This document shows positions 54,605 to 63,352 of a DNA stretch of 64,000 nt, piece by piece. The notes beneath the pieces were generated by a model. It did no database searches. It had not been told where the DNA came from and saw only the letters and a program-made list of their open reading frames with translations. The DNA lies in NCBI GenBank assembly GCA_026708265.1, contig JAPOVI010000176.1, forward strand, positions 1 to 64,000. Reading direction: 5' to 3'. How positions within the stretch are numbered: the stretch's first letter is position 1; the number at the start of each line of letters is the position of its first letter. Position numbers and translations under genes: made by a program. Origin of the DNA: Acidobacteriota bacterium. Lineage in GTDB: Bacteria; Acidobacteriota; Vicinamibacteria; Vicinamibacterales; UBA8438.

Positions 54605-56134
54605 CTATCTCACGTCGCGCCGCACGTCGAGCGTGCCGAGAGTGGCGCGCAACTCGAGGCGGGCCACGGCGAGGTCGGCGAGCACCGCCAGCCGGCGGCC
54701 TGAGGCGTTCAGCAGGTTCTCCTGGGCGTTGACGACGTCGAGGTTGTTCGCCAGGCCGCGCTGGAACCGCAAGGTGGCCAAGTCGACCTCGCGCTCCGCG
54801 AACTCCACGCTCACCTCGGCGCTCGCGAGGCGGTTCGCCAGCCGCTGCTGCATCCGCACCGCGGCTCGGGCTTCCTGCGCGATGCGGCGCCGTAGCGTGT
54901 CCCTCGCGCGGGCACGCTGGTCCCGCTCGATGATCGCGTTCTGCAGGCCGATGGACTCGGCGGTCCGGTCGAGAGGAGTCGAGACCAAAAAGAAGGTGAC
55001 GGGTTCGAATCGGTCGGCACCGAACGCTCCCCGCAGGCTGTCCGCGGTCTCGCGCCTGGTCAGCGCGACGCTGACGTCGAACTGCGGCAGGAGCTGGTGG
55101 CGCGCGAACCGAACCTCGCGCCCGGCTTCTTCCACCGCAGCATCGGCGTCGCGCAGTTCCAGGCGATTCTGCAGCGCGAGCGACACCGCTTCCTCGGTCG
55201 TCACTCGATCGGGGTGCGCGCCGATCTCCGAGGCGACGCGGAAGTCGTAGTCCACATCCTTCGCCATCAGGAACCGCAACTGGTCCTTCAGGTCCTCGGC
55301 CGACCCTTCGACGTCGAAAAGCTGCCCGGATGCGTCAGCCGCGAGTTGCTGTGCCCGGAAGACGTCGAGCCGGGAAACGAGGTTGGCCCGCAGTTTCGCC
55401 TCGGACGCGGCGAGGAGTTGCTCGGCGTTGTCCAGCACCGTGCGTGCCGCCACCGCCAGTTCGCGCTGGGCGATCAGTCGGTAGTAGATACTGGCTACCT
55501 CGATCGCGAATTGCTGTTCTACGAGCGCGTGCTGGCGTTGCGCGTTCGCCACTCGGTAGCGGGCCTGCGCGAGCGGTCGCCGACCGACGGCGGCTCCGAA
55601 GCCGCGCAAGAGGGACTGACTGACGAGGAGCGTCGTATCGGAGGCGTAGAAGTTGCCGAGCTGGTTGCGGAACGTGGCCGCGGAGGCGTCCATCCGGATT
55701 TCCGTCCCCGTGGCGAAACGCCGCGACACCCCCACCCCGTACGTCTGATTGCGTACGTCGGACTGACCGAACGACCCGAGCAGATTGGGGGTGACCCTGG
55801 TCCCGAACGCCGACTCCGCCAGGCTCACGCCGAGCCGCGACTGAGCGATGCTCTCGCGGGAGCTCAGCATGCGCTCGTTGTTCGCGAGCGCCAGTCGGAC
55901 CGCCTCCTCCAGCGAGAGCACCTGCAGGGCCGGCTGCGCGCGCACGAAGACGGGTGCGGCGAGGACGAGCGCTGCGACCGCGAAGACAACCCCGGCCCGC
56001 ACGTGCGCGGGCGGGGCTCCGCGGTCCCTGCCTGCCGGCTCGGCAGAGACTCTTCCCGCGAAGGAGCCGCGGTCGCGGCGGGCCCGGCGGGTGGGCTGTA
56101 CCCCTACTGCCGTCTGAAGGCGATGTCGTTCCAT
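54605..56134 (-). CDS. TolC family outer-membrane channel
   Basis: A 509-residue TolC-like protein. A basic N-terminal extension precedes a signal peptide (VVFAVAALVLAAPVFVRAQ, about 49-68). Two outer-membrane efflux repeats follow: LSLEEAVRLALANNERML with its helices, and TTEEAVSLALQNRLELRDAD, each with the conserved A-L-x-N-R/E motif. The C-terminal helices end EFAEREVDLATLRFQRGLAN. It would trimerise into the exit duct for the HlyD/MacB pair. The first 31 nt overlap the end of the upstream gene; a GTG near residue 45 could give a more normal signal peptide. Confidence 0.93.
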   Translation of the reverse strand: MERHRLQTAVGVQPTRRARRDRGSFAGRVSAEPAGRDRGAPPAHVRAGVVFAVAALVLAAPVFVRAQPALQVLSLEEAVRLALANNERMLSSRESIAQSRLGVSLAESAFGTRVTPNLLGSFGQSDVRNQTYGVGVSRRFATGTEIRMDASAATFRNQLGNFYASDTTLLVSQSLLRGFGAAVGRRPLAQARYRVANAQRQHALVEQQFAIEVASIYYRLIAQRELAVAARTVLDNAEQLLAASEAKLRANLVSRLDVFRAQQLAADASGQLFDVEGSAEDLKDQLRFLMAKDVDYDFRVASEIGAHPDRVTTEEAVSLALQNRLELRDADAAVEEAGREVRFARHQLLPQFDVSVALTRRETADSLRGAFGADRFEPVTFFLVSTPLDRTAESIGLQNAIIERDQRARARDTLRRRIAQEARAAVRMQQRLANRLASAEVSVEFAEREVDLATLRFQRGLANNLDVVNAQENLLNASGRRLAVLADLAVARLELRATLGTLDVRRDVR

Positions 56135-57534
56135 CGGAGGCGCACTCGACCTTGTGACGTCGAGACCGCGAAGCTGAAGTCCCCGTCGATCACGTTGGCG
56201 CCGTTGTCCACGGTTCCCGTCAACCGCAACTCGGACGCTCCGGACAACGAAACGCCGCAGGGGCAGACGAACCGGTTCGAGCTGGAGAGGGAGCCGCTGA
56301 TGCTCAGCGTTCCTCGCACGTCACCCGAGAAGGTGGCGCTGCCGCGGAGCCTGGTCCCGTCCTGGGTCAGCCGCATGCTCATGCGGATGTCGATGGTGGT
56401 GCCGCTGATGCCGAGCCGCGAGGAGGCGAACCGCCCGCCGTCGAGATTGCGGGCGACGGTAACCGGATTCGTGGTGGTCGCCTGCTCCTTCCCGTCGCTG
56501 ACCGTCAACGTCGCGCTGTACGAGCCGGGCCGGTCGTATACGTGCGTAGCGGTCACGCCGGATCCCGCTCCGCCATCCCCGAAGTTCCACGTGTAGGTGA
56601 GCCGGTCGTTGTCGGGGTCCGACGAGCCGCTTCCGTCGAAGCGGTACTCGGTCGCCCCTGCCATCCCGGACCCCGCGGGCGTCACGCTCGCACTGGCGAG
56701 CGGCGGCTTGTTCCTGGGCGCGAGCAGGTATGCTGCCGCCCCACCTCCGGCCGCTATCGCCGCCCACCTCCACCACCCGCCGCCTCCGGATTCCTCCTCC
56801 ATCCGGTCCTGCTGTGGAGTGGCCGCTGAGGCCGCTGCCGAAGCCCGGCGCTGTTGCTGCCCTTCCGGTTCAGACGGGAGCAGAACGTCCAGAATCTCAG
56901 GTTGACCTGGCCTCAGCCGAATCGTGCGGTTCAACGATCGGCGACCCTGGACCAAGGTGACGCGGTGTACGCCGGCGGGTAGACCCTCTATCTCGACCGG
57001 CGTCCTTCCTCGGGGCCGATCGGCTACGTACACCATCGCGCCTGCGGGGTCGGTGACCACCGTCAGCGTTCCTGCGAGACCGGCAGCCGGTTCGGCAGAT
57101 GGCCTCGCGCCGGCCTCCTCCCACAGCCGGATGACGCGCCTCGGGAAGTCGGCAGGTGCAGGGCGGAACTGGGGATCCTGCACACGGGCCTGCTGGAAGG
57201 CCAGCAAGGCCTCCTCATCGCCGATCATGAAGAGCCGAGCGACCCCCGCGTAGAACCATGACCGTGCCCGGTCACGAGGCGCGGCGCGGTCGGCTTCCAG
57301 CTCGATGGCTGCCGCTTCGAGGACCTCGATGGCAGCCTCGTAGTCCCCCTGCTGAACGAGACGGATACCCTCGCGCAGCGCTTCCTGAGGATCCGGGCGC
57401 GGTTGCTGGAGGACCGCGACGGGTGCTGCATGCGCGGAGCTGGTAGCCGGGCTGCCCGGAGTGGTGACGGCCCGCGCCGTCGCCCCGGACAGCGGCGAGA
57501 GTAGCAGCCCCGTCACCACAAGCGAGCCAACCAT
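56104..57534 (-). CDS. TPR-PEGA-PKD envelope protein
   Basis: A 476-residue protein that heads the cluster. The signal peptide is MVGSLVVTGLLLSPLSGATA. A TPR-like helical domain (about 45-125, GIRLVQQGDYEAAIEVLEAA) is followed by a PEGA domain (TLTVVTDPAGAMVYVADRPR). A TM or membrane-associated helix lies around 255-272 (WWRWAAIAAGGGAAAYLLAP). Then comes a PKD domain (GSGSSDPDNDRLTYTWNFGD) and a C-terminal beta domain (~110 residues) with FVCPCGVSL. The PEGA is not closely related to the three tail copies. ATG 57534 is fixed by a strong GGAGGAGG. It may be the surface-binding part of the system. Confidence 0.88.
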   Translation of the reverse strand: MVGSLVVTGLLLSPLSGATARAVTTPGSPATSSAHAAPVAVLQQPRPDPQEALREGIRLVQQGDYEAAIEVLEAAAIELEADRAAPRDRARSWFYAGVARLFMIGDEEALLAFQQARVQDPQFRPAPADFPRRVIRLWEEAGARPSAEPAAGLAGTLTVVTDPAGAMVYVADRPRGRTPVEIEGLPAGVHRVTLVQGRRSLNRTIRLRPGQPEILDVLLPSEPEGQQQRRASAAASAATPQQDRMEEESGGGGWWRWAAIAAGGGAAAYLLAPRNKPPLASASVTPAGSGMAGATEYRFDGSGSSDPDNDRLTYTWNFGDGGAGSGVTATHVYDRPGSYSATLTVSDGKEQATTTNPVTVARNLDGGRFASSRLGISGTTIDIRMSMRLTQDGTRLRGSATFSGDVRGTLSISGSLSSSNRFVCPCGVSLSGASELRLTGTVDNGANVIDGDFSFAVSTSQGRVRLRWNDIAFRRQ

Positions 57535-57540
57535 AGTCGA

Positions 57541-57548
57541 CCTCCTCC
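57541..57548 (-). promoter_or_regulatory. Strong Shine-Dalgarno of the TPR-PEGA-PKD gene
   Basis: GGAGGAGG on the minus strand, 6 nt before ATG 57534. It decides between this start and in-frame upstream codons at 57582 and 57744. Confidence 0.85.
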
Positions 57549-57874
57549 GGAACCGGCTGGAGACGAACGAGTGGGAAGCCATGGCCGAGCCTGAAGTGGT
57601 GGGCAAGCCCCCGGCCCGTCGATCGCGCCGGCCGAGCCTGGAGAGAAGGAATGGCGCAAGGCCGATCGGAACACGCGGGGATGGTGACCGTCCGGCGCGT
57701 GGCGAGCGGATACCTACCAGGCGCGGACGCGACGCATCACACACCGGCGCATAATATCACTTGAGAGTTACGTTTGGGCGACAACTTAGGGCCGTATTAC
57801 GACAAGTTGGAGACTTACGGAATGTCCCGCTACGGCGCGACTCCCGAGCCGCTGCTGCGCGATGGGATAGCGGT
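57549..57874. other. Regulatory gap upstream of the envelope cluster
   Basis: No gene. An AT-rich pocket (57747-57825) carries TATTAT on the minus strand (57756-57751) as a possible -10 box, about 215 nt from the start codon. A 6-bp inverted repeat, CAACTT (57782-57787) and AAGTTG (57804-57809), and two similar segments, TTGAGAGTTACG and TTGGAGACTTACG, lie beside it. A long leader with regulator sites is possible. Confidence 0.45.
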
Positions 57875-59593
57875 TCAGACGGTCGCTTCCGGCGCGGTCC
57901 CGCGGCCGGCCGCCCTGCGGCGCTCGCTCCTCCGCTCCGCGTCGAGGCGCTCCAGCGCCACCTCGCCGTGGTCGACGAAGGTCATCGCGTCGGCGATCGC
58001 CGCGTGTCCCGCCCGCTCCGCGATGAGGCGGTGCATCCGCTGGCAGACGCGCCGGTAGGCCGGGTGGCCCTGGGGCGTGGTGCGAAGCTCGAGGACGTGC
58101 ATCGCCTCGCGGGCGTTCAGTCGCAGGTGGAAGCGGACACGGTAGGCCATCGAGACGGCGTACTGCGCGACCAGCGGCGAGCAGGCGCGCACCGTCCGTT
58201 CGTGCAGGTCCGCCGACTCTTCCATCGCCCGGTCCCAGTCGGCGCGCGCGCCCACGGCGTCGATGTCGGCCGGGCGCACCGAGCCGTGCCGCACCGTCAG
58301 GTCCTGCCAGTCGATTGTCAGCATCCGGTGGCGCTGCAGGTCACGGAACGCTCCGTAGTCCGACAGTACGTCGAAGGCATAGGTCGCGTGCTCGAACGCG
58401 CGCCCCGGGCGGTGGCGCCGGTTCTCGCGGGTGCCGACACAGGTGCGGAGGACCCGCATGCGCTCGTCGACGGTCATGGCGCGCGCCGCGGCCAGGAGCC
58501 GCTCGTAGGGCAGACCCGACGCCGGGTAGAGGGCGGCCGCCACCACCTTGATCTCGCCTTCCGGATCGAACTCGGTCAGCACCACGTCGTCCAGGGGGGT
58601 GGAGGACCCACCGTTCCGGGCTTCTGCGATCTCGCGGGCCAGGGCCGCGGCCAGACGGCGCGAGTCGGCGTTTCGACGGCGGAGGTAGTCGCGCCACCGC
58701 CCGCCGCGGTCCTCCCGGTCGACCCGCTCCAGGAAGGCCGGAATGACCTTGCGGAGCTCCGCCAGCATCAGCCCGGCCAGCTCCCGGCTCTCGGCCAGCT
58801 CGTGGGCCTGCATGCGGAGCAGGAGCGCCTCGTACGCCTGTCCGGAGCCGTAGACGCCCACGTTGGACCGCGTGGCGGCGGGCAACAGGCCGCGCAGCGT
58901 GTCGAGCGCCTTGGCGCGGATGACGGACCGGTAGACCCCCTCCGAGACTCCGGCCTCGCGCGGATGCCGTTCGCGGTAGTACGCCTGCAGCGGGTCGATC
59001 CAGCGGGCGTAGGTGGCGAACGCCCGGTCGAGCGTGGTGGCGAAGCGGGACCGCAGTGCCGGGTCGTCGATCTCCGGGGGCACCACGTACGGCCATTTGC
59101 CGCCCGGGCGCGCGGTGAGCGGGACGTAGCGGGTCGACTGCTCGAGGTAGGCCATCAGCCGGCCGCGCTCGACGATCTTGGTCGCAACGTTGGATAGGCC
59201 CTCGCAGGCCAGATGCGCTCCGCCGAGCTGGGCCACGGAGTCGTCGCCGTACTCGGCCAGGATCCGGCTGTAGAGGCGCTCGGCCCGCCGCCGGCCGGGG
59301 CCGGTCTCGGGCTGCGGCAGCGGCAGCGTCCCCTGCACGGCGCCCGCCCCGTCCGTGGCGCCGGTGGCGGGAGCGCCGCCGCCCGGCCGATCGCCCGCGC
59401 CGAGGAACTCGTCGAGGAAGAGCCGGCGGGCAGACTTCGCGGACCGGGAGTAGCGCGCGAAGAGCGCCCCCTTGACGGCCTCCGGCAAGTTCGTCAGCAC
59501 GAAGACGGGGCGGTCGGTGTTGCCGAAGTACGGTGCGAGGGCCGCCGCGTCCTCCGGCGTGAAGGCCTCGGGGAGAGCCAGGGCGGAGGGCAC
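57875..59593 (-). CDS. thyX: Double-length FAD-dependent thymidylate synthase-like protein
   Basis: A 572-residue protein with two ThyX-like halves; a typical ThyX is 220-250 residues per subunit of a tetramer. The N-terminal half retains the dUMP-side MAYLEQSTRYVPL, but the position before it reads ERGR instead of RHR. The C-terminal half has EHATYAFDVLSDYGAFRDLQ and RHRMLTIDW, the RHR motif, without QSxRY. So each half keeps a different part of the active site. The family makes dTMP from dUMP with FAD and methylene-THF. GTG 59593 is the start, with a TATGAT 5 nt upstream. No thyA is seen. Confidence 0.9.
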   Translation of the reverse strand: MPSALALPEAFTPEDAAALAPYFGNTDRPVFVLTNLPEAVKGALFARYSRSAKSARRLFLDEFLGAGDRPGGGAPATGATDGAGAVQGTLPLPQPETGPGRRRAERLYSRILAEYGDDSVAQLGGAHLACEGLSNVATKIVERGRLMAYLEQSTRYVPLTARPGGKWPYVVPPEIDDPALRSRFATTLDRAFATYARWIDPLQAYYRERHPREAGVSEGVYRSVIRAKALDTLRGLLPAATRSNVGVYGSGQAYEALLLRMQAHELAESRELAGLMLAELRKVIPAFLERVDREDRGGRWRDYLRRRNADSRRLAAALAREIAEARNGGSSTPLDDVVLTEFDPEGEIKVVAAALYPASGLPYERLLAAARAMTVDERMRVLRTCVGTRENRRHRPGRAFEHATYAFDVLSDYGAFRDLQRHRMLTIDWQDLTVRHGSVRPADIDAVGARADWDRAMEESADLHERTVRACSPLVAQYAVSMAYRVRFHLRLNAREAMHVLELRTTPQGHPAYRRVCQRMHRLIAERAGHAAIADAMTFVDHGEVALERLDAERRSERRRAAGRGTAPEATV

Positions 59594-59598
59594 GCGCC

Positions 59599-59608
59599 AT
59601 CATATGAT
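59599..59608. promoter_or_regulatory. Palindromic bidirectional -10 element ATCATATGAT
   Basis: A perfect 10-bp palindrome contains TATGAT on both strands. On the minus strand it ends 5 nt before the thyX-like GTG (59593). On the plus strand it ends 6 nt before the hydrolase GTG (59615). Neither gene has room for a ribosome-binding site, so both mRNAs would be leaderless and RNA polymerase binding mutually exclusive. Confidence 0.6.
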
Positions 59609-59614
59609 CTTGCG

Positions 59615-60409
59615 GTGTCCGTTCTGATTCCGGGCTTCAACCCGGGCGTGTTCACCGGCGAGGGCAACAACACCTGGCTGCTTCCCGGCCGGGAGCCGGT
59701 GCTGATCGACGCGGCCACCGGTGGCGAGCGTCACCTGGCTCGCCTGCGGGAGGCGCTCGGCGCGGCCCCGCTCGCGCAGGTGCTCGTGACCCACGGGCAC
59801 CCCGACCATGCCTCGGGGGCGCCGGCGCTGGCCGCGGCCTGGCCCGGCGCCGCCTTCTCCAAGATGCCGGACCCGGGCGACGACCGCTACGCGGTCGCGT
59901 GGCGGCCGCTGGCCGACGGCGACCTCGTGCCCGCCGGCGACGGCGCCCTGCGCGTCCTCCACACACCGGGCCACGCGCGGGACCACGCCTGCTTCTTCGA
60001 CGAGGGGGCCGACACCCTCTACTCTGGAGACCTGCTCGTCTCCGGCGGCAGCGTCGTCATTCCGGCGAGCGCCGGCGGCAGCCTCGGCGACTATCTCGCG
60101 TCGCTCGCGCGCATCCGGGCGCTCGGACCGGCCCGCGTCCTGCCGGGTCACGGGCCGGAGATCCGGGACGTCGTGGGGCTGATCGATCACTACGTGGCCC
60201 ACCGGTCGCGCCGCGACGAGCAGATCCTCGGAGCGCTCGCCGCCGGCCCGGCGACACGCGAGGCTGTCGTGGCGACGGTATACGTGGGACTCGAGGAAGG
60301 CCTCGTGCGGGCCGCGGGGGAGAGCGTGCTCGCGCACCTGGTGAAGCTGGAAGCGGAAGGGCGCGTCCGCCGGTTGCCGGGCGGGGGAGCCGAGTGGGAG
60401 GCGGCCTGA
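59615..60409 (+). CDS. MBL-fold hydrolase (LACTB2/glyoxalase II-like)
   Basis: A 264-residue metallo-beta-lactamase-fold enzyme. Zinc ligands are in THGHPDHASG, HTPGHARDHACFF, LYSGD and LPGHGPE. The C-terminal ~65 residues form a winged-helix domain (GPATREAVVATVYVGLEEGL) as in LACTB2-type proteins, whose eukaryotic member is an endoribonuclease; a thioesterase or glyoxalase II role is equally possible. GTG 59615 begins the first strand (VSVLIPGFNPG) and follows the palindromic -10 element directly; the nearby ATG 59604 is out of frame. Confidence 0.9.
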   Translation: MSVLIPGFNPGVFTGEGNNTWLLPGREPVLIDAATGGERHLARLREALGAAPLAQVLVTHGHPDHASGAPALAAAWPGAAFSKMPDPGDDRYAVAWRPLADGDLVPAGDGALRVLHTPGHARDHACFFDEGADTLYSGDLLVSGGSVVIPASAGGSLGDYLASLARIRALGPARVLPGHGPEIRDVVGLIDHYVAHRSRRDEQILGALAAGPATREAVVATVYVGLEEGLVRAAGESVLAHLVKLEAEGRVRRLPGGGAEWEAA

Positions 60410-60465
60410 TCCCCGGGCCGGTGGGGCCGGGGCCGAACACGGAGCCTGCGACGGGTGTGGCGGCG

Positions 60466-61152
60466 CTACTGCCCGCAGACGGCCGCCAGCGCCTCCCGGT
60501 CGACCTCCGCGAGGCGCGACACGACGAGCGCGGCCCCCGGCAGGGCCTCCGGACCGTACGACGTCGTGATGCCGACGCACCGCAGCCCGGCCGCCGTGGC
60601 TGCCTCGATGCCCCACCGCGAGTCCTCGATCGCCACGAAGCCCGACGGGGAGGGCGGCCGGCCGAGCGCCGCGCTCAGCAGTTCCACCGCGCGCAGGTAG
60701 GAGTCGGGCGCCGGCTTGGACCGCTCCACGTCGTCCGCCGCGACGACGGCGGCGAAGTGACGGTGGAGGCCCGCCGCCTCGAGGACGGCGTCGATCTCGC
60801 CGTGCAACGCTCCGGACGCGATGCCCAGGATCAGATCGGCCGACAGGCGCGCGATGCAGTCGGGGGCGTCCGGGAACACCACTTCTCCGGCGCCGACCAG
60901 GTCGTCGTAGCGGCGGCCCTTCGCCGCGACCATGCGCTCGATCTCGCGCCGCGGGAGGGGGCGGCCCTGGTCCGCGGCGAGGGCTTCGAAGACCCCGGCG
61001 TCGTCGTAGCCCAGATAGCGCGCGTCGTACGCCTCCTCCGTGAGCGTCATGGGGCCGCCGGCGAGCACGTGCTGGAACGCCCGCAGGTGCAGCCGCTCGG
61101 TGTCCGCGATGACGCCGTCGAAGTCGAAGATGACGCCGAGGAGGGGCGACAT
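60466..61152 (-). CDS. HAD family phosphatase (beta-phosphoglucomutase-like)
   Basis: A 228-residue HAD-superfamily hydrolase of subfamily IA. Motif I is VIFDFDGVIADTE, motif II LGIASGA, motif III lysine is in ERSKPAPDSY, and motif IV is VAIEDSRWGIEAA. The cap domain is the four-helix type (residues ~18-85). It acts on a small phosphorylated metabolite, probably a sugar phosphate. ATG 61152 fits motif I. It follows the DUF1684 gene by 50 nt on the same strand. Confidence 0.92.
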   Translation of the reverse strand: MSPLLGVIFDFDGVIADTERLHLRAFQHVLAGGPMTLTEEAYDARYLGYDDAGVFEALAADQGRPLPRREIERMVAAKGRRYDDLVGAGEVVFPDAPDCIARLSADLILGIASGALHGEIDAVLEAAGLHRHFAAVVAADDVERSKPAPDSYLRAVELLSAALGRPPSPSGFVAIEDSRWGIEAATAAGLRCVGITTSYGPEALPGAALVVSRLAEVDREALAAVCGQ

Positions 61153-61202
61153 GTCGTAGACGGGGGAGGCGTGCGAAGCGCTTCCGGCGCCGGCGGGAGG
61201 CG

Positions 61203-61925
61203 TCAGGGCCGCGGGTCGGCGCCGGCCCGCCCTGGCGTGTCGATCCCCGTCAGCGGCATCCGGCGCTCTTCGGGCGGGGGCAGCCGCTCGCCGGCCCGTA
61301 CCGGGGTCGGCAGCCGGTTCTGGGGCGGTGGAAACGGACAGTCGAACTCCTCGTCGAAGTAGCACGTCGGATGGTAGGCGCGGTTGAAGTCGAGGTCGTA
61401 GACTCCGGTCGGGCTGAACGGCAGGTCGAGATAGCGCCCCGCGGGGTACGTCTCTTCGCGGCTCGTCGCGTCCCGGAACGGGACGAACAGGCCGTCGCCC
61501 TCCGAGAGCAGGGCCGCGAGGCGGTACGGTTCGCCGTGCAGCACGAACTCGAGGTGGCCGACGTGCCGCATCTTCCGCATCAGGCCGGTCGAGGTCGGAA
61601 TGTCGAAGACGGGCTGCTCCTCGCCGATGGCCAGGTTGGCCGGCACGCGGTAGGAGAGGTCGGGCTCGAAGTAGTGCAGGGGCACCATCCAGGAGCGCCG
61701 ATCGAGGGGCACCGGGGAGTCGGGGCTGTTCTTGAAGAAGTCGTCCTTGTACTCGCGGTCCTCGACCAGGCGGGTGAGGTAATCGCCCTCGTCGGGCTCG
61801 GGCGGCCCGCACGCCCCGGCGGCCAGCAGCAGGCTCGCCGCGAGAAGGCGGACGCCGAGCGCCTGGATGCGCTCGCGCGAGGCGAGAGCCGAACGAATCC
61901 TGGCCACCAGTGGCACCTCGACCAT
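61203..61925 (-). CDS. DUF1684 lipoprotein
   Basis: A 240-residue exported lipoprotein: lipobox LAAGAC (Cys at about residue 39). The DUF1684 domain fills the rest, with the hallmark run YDLDFNRAYHPTCYFDEEFD followed by CPFPPPQNRL. The family is found mainly in Bacteroidota, Acidobacteriota and Actinobacteria and has no established function. The start ATG 61925 lies only 4 nt after the rdgB stop, so it is probably part of the def-rph-rdgB run. Confidence 0.9.
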   Translation of the reverse strand: MVEVPLVARIRSALASRERIQALGVRLLAASLLLAAGACGPPEPDEGDYLTRLVEDREYKDDFFKNSPDSPVPLDRRSWMVPLHYFEPDLSYRVPANLAIGEEQPVFDIPTSTGLMRKMRHVGHLEFVLHGEPYRLAALLSEGDGLFVPFRDATSREETYPAGRYLDLPFSPTGVYDLDFNRAYHPTCYFDEEFDCPFPPPQNRLPTPVRAGERLPPPEERRMPLTGIDTPGRAGADPRP

Positions 61926-61929
61926 CCGC

Positions 61930-62520
61930 TCAAGAATACACCCGGGACGCGAGGAAGTCCCGCAGCTTCCGGAACGCGCGCCCGCGGTGGCTGACCGCGG
62001 CCTTCCGCGCGGCGGAGACCTCGGCGAGCGTGCAGCCGTACGGCGGGTAGAAGAAGATCGGGTCGTAGCCGAAGCCGCCGTCGCCGGCCGGCCGGTCGGC
62101 GATGCGCCCCTCGATCGTCCCGGCCGCTTCGAACACCACCCGGCCGCCCTCCGCCGCTGCCACCGCGCAGACGAAGCGCGCCGGGCTCCCGAGGGCCACC
62201 CGCGCCCGCAGGCGCTCGTAGATCAGGTCGAACTTCTCGGGATAGGTGGGGCCGCCGAAGCGGGCGGAGCGAACGCCCGGCTCGCCGTCGAGGCCGACCA
62301 CCTCGAGGCCCGAATCGTCGGCCACCGTGAGATGGGGCACGAGCCGGCCGTAGTACAGCGCCTTCAGCCGGGCGTTCTCCGCGAACGTCCGGCCGGTCTC
62401 CTCCGGCGCGACCGCGCTCGCATGCGCGGAGATCGGCTCCAGCGCGCAGTCGAGCCCGTCGAGGAGGCGAGCGATCTCGCCCAGCTTGTGCCGGTTCGTC
62501 GTCGCGACGACGAGCGTCAT
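61930..62520 (-). CDS. rdgB: RdgB/HAM1 non-canonical purine NTP pyrophosphatase
   Basis: A 196-residue cytoplasmic enzyme that hydrolyses ITP, dITP and XTP to monophosphates, keeping deaminated purines out of DNA and RNA. It opens [18 protein letters not shown], has the conserved [30 protein letters not shown] and [10 protein letters not shown] near the end. Start ATG 62520 overlaps the rph stop as ATGA; rph-rdgB coupling is common in bacteria. Confidence 0.96.
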   Translation of the reverse strand: MTLVVATTNRHKLGEIARLLDGLDCALEPISAHASAVAPEETGRTFAENARLKALYYGRLVPHLTVADDSGLEVVGLDGEPGVRSARFGGPTYPEKFDLIYERLRARVALGSPARFVCAVAAAEGGRVVFEAAGTIEGRIADRPAGDGGFGYDPIFFYPPYGCTLAEVSAARKAAVSHRGRAFRKLRDFLASRVYS

Positions 62521-63284
62521 GCCGCGACGGGCGGGAGCATTCCCCCGACGATCTCGCGCTGCATGGCGACGAGCCGATCGATGGCGCGCCCCGCCAGCGC
62601 CAGCATCTCGTCGAGGGCGGCGCCGTCGAACGGCTGCCCCTCCGCCGTGCCCTGCACCTCGATGTAGCGCCCGCGGCCGGTCTTGACGACGTTCATGTCG
62701 ACCTCGGCCTGCGAATCCTCGGCGTAGGCGAGGTCGGCCAGCGCCCGGCCGCCGACGATGCCGACGCTGATGGCGGCCACGTAGTCCTCGATGGGCAGGC
62801 GCGCGATCACGTCCTTCTCGCGCAGCTTGTGGAGCGCGAGGACCAGGGCCACGAAGCCCCCGGTGATCGATGCGGTGCGGGTGCCGCCGTCGGCCTGGAT
62901 GACGTCGCAGTCGACCCAGACCGTCCGCTCCCCGAGGTCCTTCAGGCGGGTCACGGCGCGCAACGAGCGGCCGATGAGGCGCTGGATCTCCTGCGTGCGG
63001 CCGCCCACCCGGCCTGCCGACGACTCGCGGGTGGAGCGCGTCGACGTCGACCGCGGCAGCATCCCGTACTCCCCCGTAACCCAGCCCGATCCCTTGCCGC
63101 GCAGGAACGGGGGCACGCGGTCCTCGACGCTCGCGGTGCAGATTACGCGGGTCCGGCCGGCCTCGATGAGGACCGACCCCTCCGCGTGCACGTTGTAATG
63201 GGGCGTGATGCGGGTCTCGCGCAGGTCGGCGGCCCCGCGGTCGTCGACCCGGAGCGCACCGGCCGGCGCCTGCGGCGTGGCCAT
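62517..63284 (-). CDS. rph: Ribonuclease PH
   Basis: A 255-residue phosphorolytic 3'-to-5' exoribonuclease that trims tRNA precursors. Core motifs are [41 protein letters not shown] and [20 protein letters not shown]. It would form a hexameric ring. ATG 63284 (MATPQAPAG) is preferred over an upstream in-frame codon because TACACT lies 6 nt before it, fitting a leaderless transcript. Confidence 0.96.
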   Translation of the reverse strand: MATPQAPAGALRVDDRGAADLRETRITPHYNVHAEGSVLIEAGRTRVICTASVEDRVPPFLRGKGSGWVTGEYGMLPRSTSTRSTRESSAGRVGGRTQEIQRLIGRSLRAVTRLKDLGERTVWVDCDVIQADGGTRTASITGGFVALVLALHKLREKDVIARLPIEDYVAAISVGIVGGRALADLAYAEDSQAEVDMNVVKTGRGRYIEVQGTAEGQPFDGAALDEMLALAGRAIDRLVAMQREIVGGMLPPVAA

Positions 63285-63290
63285 GGGACG

Positions 63291-63296
63291 AGTGTA
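63291..63296 (-). promoter_or_regulatory. Candidate leaderless -10 box of rph
   Basis: TACACT on the minus strand, followed by 6 nt and the rph ATG. It sits in the 68-nt gap after def, so rph could have its own start site besides read-through. Confidence 0.4.
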
Positions 63297-63352
63297 CGGC
63301 ACCCATCCCCGCGGTGTCGATGTGGGCGCGTGCGGGCCGTTCCGGCGGGCGG

